From contig PYST01000342.1 in NCBI GenBank assembly GCA_003049485.1, positions 1 to 34,891 of the forward strand: a stretch of DNA of 34,891 bases. The letters run 5' to 3'. The position numbers and the translations under genes are program-made. Positions 28,947-34,891 of the stretch are shown here, one piece after another. Position 1 is the stretch's first letter; the number at the start of each line of letters is the position of its first letter. The DNA comes from Ophioceras dolichostomum (lineage: Eukaryota > Ascomycota > Sordariomycetes > Magnaporthales > Ophioceraceae). The notes beneath the pieces were generated by a model. It made no database searches. It was given only the letters and a program-made list of their open reading frames with translations, and had not been told where the DNA came from.

Positions 28947-31441
28947 CCTTTTTCTCCTTCTCTTTCGGATTTATTTTGTTATATTTTAATCGTTCTATTT
29001 TCTCGCTCCTTCACTCCATTTCTCTGTGCCGCCACCATCTTGGACCACCGACAGGGATCCGCCCTCTCCTGCACAACAACAGGGGACCCAGGCCGCCAAA
29101 TCGTCAAATCAAGAATTAGTTCGAGCTGCTGACCAGGTTCCGGCTCTCCTCCCCCGGCTCTCGGTCTCATCGTCACCACTTTTCGGCAAGCAGCTGGATA
29201 TCTTTCTGCTTTGATCGTTCGTCGTTTGTCGCGAGACGACAGCATCGCATCGGAGGGCCTGCATCAAAGTCAGACACCACCACAACTGCACAATCCGCAA
29301 TCTAAACACCCTCCAGGATTACATAATTCTGAACCGCACTTTCCTCTCCCCCTCGCCCCCTTCCTTCCGGTCTAGTGATACCAGTCAGCACCTTCCTTGG
29401 AGCACGAGTCAGAAGAGTCGATCCGGGACCAGTGGCGTAGGCCTCTTGGCGGACAGTCCCCCATTCTCACCTCCTCCCTCCCCTCCACGTCAACCAAGGC
29501 CTCAGTTGGGGTGGGATATCCCCTCTCCTGTCTGATGCCACACTGCCCCTCCAATTCTCATATTTGGCTGTTCACTCCGCTCTCCTCCCCGCGTCCAGCG
29601 TTTTGGTACGGGTGACCTGAGTGAGAGCTCCTCTGGGTGCACGAAGGAAAGGACAAACATCCTTCTTCTCGACTCCACGCACACAACATACGGAGAGCGG
29701 GATAGAAGCGGAATTAATACCCGGGAACCTTGCGAGGGACTTATTCCCGCCACCAAAGTCATAGAGCGGTTCCTGCGTCAGCGCATCATAAGCCTCGGCT
29801 GAGGAAGGAAACAAGGAGGGAGACGGACGGGGCGAGTACGGGAGAAAGAGGTCAGAAAGGGCGAGAGGGAAAGGAAAGAGAGGCACGCGAGGCCAATATC
29901 AAACCAGCAGCACTGGATAGCAGCCCCATCGTCTTCGCTTCCTTTTGGATCCTCGCGGGGACGGGGAGCTGCTGCTGTCCATCCCATCCCACTCGCCACA
30001 GAGGGTGCTAGCCTAGAGCCTAGCCAGCCTCCCATCGTGCGCAGACCGACATCAGACTTTGCAGCTACTACGACAGGAGAATCCTCCACTGATCGCCCCC
30101 CTTCTTGTCGTCAAGGATTCCTCAGCCTTTTCAGCAAATCAGCCCCGCCCGCCCTGGGAACCAGGACTTATCTTACCCCATCTCCTGCCCTTCGGGTCCA
30201 TCCCAGTCGGGCCAGTCTGGCCGGTCAGGTCGCACCTCTCCCCCTCCACTACCTTGCTACCTACCCTACCACCTACCACTGACCACCTACCACCTACCTT
30301 GCCTCCTCGCTCAGGACGGAGTGCATACGTTCCGCCTCCGGCTCCCATCTGGAAAATACCGCGCACTCCCTGTATAAAGTGACCTATTCGCTCACGCGCT
30401 AAGCTGGAATTCCCTCCCCTATTTCGCTCTCAGCACCGCCATCCCCTTTTTCTCGAGACGGCCCAAAACCCGCCACCCTCCGCCAATTTAGGGTTTGAGA
30501 AGGAGGAGAAGGGGACGAAAGGCTGCTAGCCTGGGTCTTTGCAACTAGGGATCAAACCAGCGGCAACCTTACACGCCACTGCAGAGCACACCACTACTTA
30601 TTGTGCTGCAGTAGTCTGTCCAAACTACAGAGCACGAGTGTTCAGGGTGGTCCTTGTCAGTTGAGGGTCATCCTTGAATCAACCAGCTCCGCGCTAGCCC
30701 AGTCCAAACATCTGCGCTGAGCAGAATCCACCAGAGAGGCCCAGCCCATCAGATTGCACTCGCACTAGTCTAGCGTGTGCTGGCTGCTGGCCACTCCTCC
30801 CCCACCGCCAATTTCGACAGCTCTCCGCTATCCACTGCGTCCCGACTGCTCCTGGGAGGGTTTCTTTTTGGTTTTTCTTTTTTTTTATTTTCTTGTCACT
30901 CTTGATTCCCCATTCCCCTTCTTTTTTACCCCTGTCTCGCCTGTCTCGCCTGTGCCGCCCTTTTTCGTTCTCTTGGTTCCCTGGGGTGTGCTGGCTGATC
31001 CCTGCTCTGACTCTCTCTTGATCTTCTGTCCCCCCTCTTCGGCTGGGGAGTAGAGAGAGAGGGTGGCTTGTGCTTTCTGGCTGGCTTCAAGACGGATCGC
31101 GTTTTTAAACTGGACCCAAATCCGTGGGCGGCGAACCCGGACTCGCACTACATTCTGCCGCCATCAAATACACCCGTCATACTCGCTGGTCTGCAAGTGG
31201 TTGGACTCTTTCCGCTCGCTCCGCAGCCTTCCAGTGCTCGGCAACATCGCCATCCAGCCGCTGCCTCCCCCCACACCCCTTTCCCATCCCCCCTCCTTCC
31301 GTGTCCAACCAATAAACCCTCGGCCGCTCGCACACACAAGTCAAACCGAACGACACAGCAAGACCACCGCCTTTTGACGAAGCTGCGCTGAACTCGACGC
31401 TGGCTGAGATCTAATAATCCCCCCGGCCCGCCAACCCGTCT

Positions 31442-31515
31442 TGAGTCCAGTCCTGAGTCCACTTCTGAGTCCAGTTCTGAGTCCAGTCCTCAGCCCAGTC
31501 TTTTGAGTCCAGAGA
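31442..31515 (+). repeat. 12-bp tandem repeat just upstream of the CON7 start
   Basis: Five tandem 12-mers run from 31442 to 31501 (consensus TGAGTCCAGTCC). A sixth copy follows after a 2-bp insertion and ends 24 bp before the ATG. It is likely in the 5' UTR and contains repeated GAGTC cores. Confidence 0.85.
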
Positions 31516-31539
31516 CCTAAGTGCCCGTCGAGCCGTAGC

Positions 31540-33801
31540 ATGTTGGTAGTGCCGGCGCAACAACACCATCACACTTTCACCAACCAGCATACAACACCGT
31601 CGCCGCACCGCTCTCTGCCGGGAAGCCAAGGAAGAAGCCAAGGCCCAGTCGCGATCCTCGGCGCGGTCCTGTCGTCTATCGGCCCCTCTATGGAACGAAG
31701 TGCTTCGGAGTACTCGCAGTCAGGTTCGCCTTCGCCCTACCCAAACAACCCTAGTAAACTCAGCAAATCCAGCGGCCGGAACCCACCGGACGCCCACGGC
31801 GACACCCAGTCTGAGGCCTCTTCTGTGTCAGTAGATCACGCGTCTGCTGCGCAATACGCGACGCCACAGCACCAGCAGCAACACCAAGCGCCGTCGTCGC
31901 AGCAACAGCAGCAGCAGCAACCTTCGCAACAACAGCAGCAGCAGCAGCAGCAGCAGTCCCAACAGCAGGAGGTGCGGTCTGGGAGCGGCAACAACTACTC
32001 CACCTCGGCCACCCCCACATCCGACTACGGCGTCTACCCGGCCTCGGCGCGGTCAGGATCCTTCCCAGAGCACGTCCAGCGTTCATACCACCCAGCCAGC
32101 AACCACAGCGGCAGCAGCGGAGGTATGGCGCAAACACCAACAAGTCCGTCCTCGTCCTCGCAGCAAGGGCCGCCCGCCCATGGCAGTGACCCGGCCGCCA
32201 AGCCGCAGCTTAACAAGTCTGACAGCAATGTGCCCATAGATCCGTCAATTACTGCCCCCAGCCCAACATACACCACACACAGCCAGTATTCTCCCTACGC
32301 GCCCCCGTCGCAAGACATGTCTCACGGCTACGCGCATCCCAGTGGCGCCCTCTACGCCCAACCCCGCCCGGATTGGACTGGCTACGGACAACAGCATGGG
32401 ACTCCACTTACCCCGGGACACCATGTATTTCCCCAAACACCTACATCTGCACCACCTCATCGACCAAACCAGGTAGGTTTTGAACCCATTTTTACCCCCT
32501 TTTCAGTCACTTGTTCTCCCCACCTCACCCGAACACGACAAACCCAACTTGCGGACCGATGAAAAGGAAGGGAGGGTACTGAAAGAGGAGGAGGGGACGG
32601 CGGCCTGCAAAGGTGCAGAGGAATGGGGCGCGTGAGAGTGAGAGAATGAGAGAAGGGCTCAGGGAGACAGAAGGAAGAGAGAAAGAGAGAGGCGACGGAC
32701 GTGTGTCAACTCGTGTCTACATGTGATTGTGTCTGTCCTAGTGGCTCTGGTAATCCTCCGAGGATCGAGTGCTGGAGGGGAGTTGCGAGCATGCGATTCT
32801 GAATGCTCACAGCACTGGCGGGCTCGCGAGGCGTGTGCAATGGGGTCCCGGTCCAAATGGCTTCAAGATGTGTCTACTGACGTTGAACCCAACAGGTCTA
32901 CTCATTTGTGCCGATTCCAGGCGCGCAACAACATAAGCGCCCTCGGAGGCGGTATGAAGAAATCGAGCGTATGTACAAGTGCGGGTGGAACGGTTGCGAA
33001 AAGGCCTACGGAACTCTCAATCACCTGAACGCGCATGTTACAATGCAATCCCATGGCCAGAAGCGGACGCCAGAAGGTGAGAGCATTCATTCCATCACTC
33101 GATACCTTCAGAGCACATTGTGCAATGCCCTCCATGCCCTCCATGCCCTCCATGCCCCCCCTCTTTGCCAGCCCCTGCCCCCGATTCCCCCCATAGTCCA
33201 AAGATAAACGGACGCAATTTTAGCCTCGCGTGTAGCGACTACAACTTCGTGTGGCTACGTCAATTTTCTAGCCTCCCCGACTAGCTGACCACCGTGGTTG
33301 GTTGGAGTGTTGAGAACCTTACCTGAGAACCCGGCCCGAAACCTCAGCCGGTCCCGTTCCGTCCTCGTTTACAGCATGAACTGCTCGGCTTAGCGCGCTT
33401 CTTTGCCAGCCCCTACTAACAAGTGTTTGTGTTGCGTGCCCTTAACAGAGTTCAAGGAAATCCGTAAGGAGTGGAAGGCTCGCAAGAAGGAGGAGGAGGC
33501 CAGCCGGAAGGCTGAAGAGGACCGCCAGAGGCAGGCGGCGGCAGCTTCGCAGAACGGCTCGGCGGACGGACAGACTGGAGCCGAGACTGCACAACCAGCG
33601 ACCAGCTACGCCACCTCTCGGGGGACAGTCCAACTGCCCCCGATCGGCTATCAACCCAACCAGTACTCCGCGCCAGGGTCTGCGGGTATCCAGCCGTCAC
33701 TATCCGAGTACGGTACCAGCTACCTCCCACATACCAGCTACCAGCCCGCCTCCCCTTACGCCCAATCGCAGCCTAGCCAGCAGATGTACAACCAGCGTTA
33801 G
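31540..33801 (+). CDS. CON7-like C2H2 zinc-finger transcription factor, 3 exons
   Basis: It is a nuclear DNA-binding regulator. In Magnaporthe, Con7 controls conidium shape and infection-related development; the role here is inferred. Exons are 31540-32472, 32896-33076 and 33449-33801, giving about 488 residues. The N-terminal 310 residues are Ser/Pro/Gln/Tyr-rich with a poly-Gln tract. Exon 2 encodes the hallmark block: RPRRRYEEIERMYKCGWNGC then EKAYGTLNHLNAHVTMQSHG. The finger ligands are C340, C345, H358 and H364. Exon 3 opens with the charged helix EFKEIRKEWKARKKEEEASR, then a Tyr/Gln/Pro-rich tail. Introns are long (423 and 372 nt); all phases fit. The start at 31540 has A at -3; ATG 31690 (MERSASEYSQSGSPSP) is an alternative. 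A fourth exon (33903-33928) is possible. Identity of the finger block is strong; both termini are less certain. Confidence 0.88.
31868..31972 (+). repeat. CAG/CAA poly-glutamine tract in CON7
   Basis: Imperfect CAG/CAA triplets encode three Gln-rich runs broken by Pro and Ser, at about residues 110-145. It is the kind of tract often found in activation regions, and it is prone to length change. Confidence 0.9.
33125..33160 (+). repeat. ATGCCCTCC 9-bp tandem repeat in CON7 intron 2
   Basis: Three exact copies of ATGCCCTCC are followed by ATGCCCCCC, all inside the 372-nt intron. It explains the apparent HALHALHA peptide in one frame, which is not coding. Confidence 0.9.
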
Positions 33802-34891
33802 TGTGTGCGGTTCTTCCCCTCGTCGGTGTTCCCCGTTGGCCGTTCGGTGGCGGTTCGCAGAACAACCCGGCACTGAACTGACGCCGGAACTCTGCTTCTC
33901 AGACAACGGCGGCCAGCCCAATCAATAGCGGGAGAAGAGGAAGACTTGGCAACAGCAACGGCAGCACCGGTGGGCACGGCCTGGCTTCCCGTCTTCAATG
34001 CCTTCTGGCATAAAATTGAGTTGCAATCGCAAAATAGGAGGATGGGGGGAGGGGGGCTTGTTGGGGGGGTGTGTGGTGGCTCGATGAGGTGCCACCGGGG
34101 CGTTCCTGCTTGTCTCTCTTAAAGCCTCGGCTTGGCTTCACCAATTCCGGCACTATCGACACGACGAGCTCCGCGGTCTCTTCTGTCCCTCTGGAGATTG
34201 GGTTCTCGCGTCGACGGAGAAGAGCCGAGATCGAACCACCTGTGCGCACCAGCGAGCTCGGCCTCCTCCCTTTCTCTCTTCACCATCTATCTGCCCATTG
34301 GCCTTCCATCCCTCATCGGGGCTCGACTGGGACTTGGCCAGAGAGGGGACCAGAATGGTGAGGCGTGCTCTCTTGCTCACAGAAACCCATGCATCAGCAG
34401 TCTACACTGGTCGGTCGACTCGGCGCTCTTGCCCTGCCGTGGTCATCCCCCTCCGTGTTTGCTGCTTCGGTCTTTAGTTTATCATCCCTTCATTGTTCCG
34501 TGTCTTGGCTGAGATTAATGTGTGGTCTCTTGACGTCTATCTCTTTTTTCCCCCCCCCCTCTTTTGGGTGCTTCGTTATTTTGTCCTGTTCGCATATACA
34601 GCATGGGGTGCATCTGGTTTGGGGCGGGCTGCATACGTCTGGTTTATCGGCTGCGGAAGAAACGGGGGACGCAAGGGGATCATGCTCTCGGGGCTGAGCG
34701 CGGCTGTTAGGCATCTACGTCTTGTGTTGTGCATTTCTTTTCCTCTTTCGATTTTACCCCTCTTTTGCTCTGCTTTTCTGACATTTGGTCTCTGCTCGCT
34801 CCCCGCCCTGTCATATCCTGCGTCTTCCCTGCTTATATTTGTTGTCCATGTCTCGTTCATATTCTTTCCTACCCCCCCCCCCCCCCCCTCC
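33802..34891. other. CON7 3' flank and right window end
   Basis: The left part is the expected 3' UTR of CON7 and may include a small last exon at 33903-33928. Further right there are T-rich and CT-rich stretches and a C run near 34550. The window ends in about 17 C residues (34872-34888), possibly a contig edge. No other gene is supported. Confidence 0.5.

Larger units (their letters stand above)
28501..31539. promoter_or_regulatory. Upstream region and probable long leader of CON7
   Basis: This 3-kb segment before the zinc-finger gene is rich in pyrimidine tracts, with no ORF that I recognise. It contains an ATG in good context at 28525 (short frame MSIRSLLNNHHSAVSVIPSP), a CA/CT/poly-T compound tract at 28800-28946, ACCTACC repeats near 30250-30300, and a 12-bp tandem repeat just before the CON7 start. 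It probably holds the promoter and 5' UTR. The boundary between them cannot be seen. Confidence 0.45.

Noticed and set aside
28643..29119. Poly-Phe protein across the CT/poly-T tract
   Set aside because: It is only the translation of a homopolymer containing an N, without any conserved sequence.
30541..30620. tRNA-like box B on the minus strand (GGTTTGATCCC)
   Set aside because: The putative T-stem does not pair beyond two bases and no acceptor or D-arm could be drawn. At best it is a decayed relic.

Overview
The window looks like nuclear DNA of a filamentous ascomycete, most likely a Sordariomycete. The genes are GC-rich and use C/G at third positions. Their introns are mostly 65-210 nt, with GT..AG ends and CTAAC-type branch sites. 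The gene set includes a Con7-type C2H2 regulator, an ascomycete ThiD-TenA fusion and a fungal DBP2. The long intergenic stretches carry CT-rich tracts and many AGGTAGGTACCT-type micro-repeats, which are common in this class. The species cannot be told from sequence alone.

Layout, left to right. 1-680 holds no gene I recognise. 681-2007 (minus) is the copper chaperone for superoxide dismutase (CCS1, 4 exons). It is divergent from a mitochondrial ribosomal protein uL13m gene (MRPL23-like, 2355-3013, plus, 2 exons) across a 347-bp shared promoter. 3673-4891 (minus) is urate oxidase (3 exons). 6223-11181 (plus) is one intronless 1652-codon ORF for the TORC2 subunit RICTOR/Avo3/Ste16. 12403-15085 (plus) is a 12-exon THI20-type bifunctional thiamine gene. 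15605-18519 (plus) is the DEAD-box RNA helicase DBP2 (6 exons), which carries one unusually long intron. 18520-31539 is about 13 kb with no recognisable protein gene. It is full of micro- and minisatellites, hairpins, a short N-gap and a poly-T tract. 31540-33801 (plus) is a CON7-like C2H2 zinc-finger transcription factor (3 exons, possibly 4). The window ends in a poly-C run.

The genes are housekeeping and regulatory (copper delivery, mitochondrial translation, purine breakdown, TORC2 signalling, thiamine salvage, RNA remodelling, developmental transcription). They form no evident cluster or pathway. I found no secondary-metabolite cluster, intact transposon, CRISPR array, rRNA or convincing tRNA. 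Exon models were built by hand from homologous protein motifs, reading-frame continuity and splice signals; every junction listed keeps frame.

The points most worth a second look are: (1) the 739-nt DBP2 intron inside motif V, which appears to match the conserved autoregulatory intron known from yeasts; (2) a uricase that ends in SRS with no standard peroxisomal signal, one base from SRL; (3) a GC-AG intron, a 19-nt microexon and a tandem acceptor in the thiamine gene; (4) the very long repeat-rich region in front of CON7, with a strong 31-bp-arm hairpin and a 12-bp tandem repeat just before the start codon. I see no clear evidence of an entirely new system.
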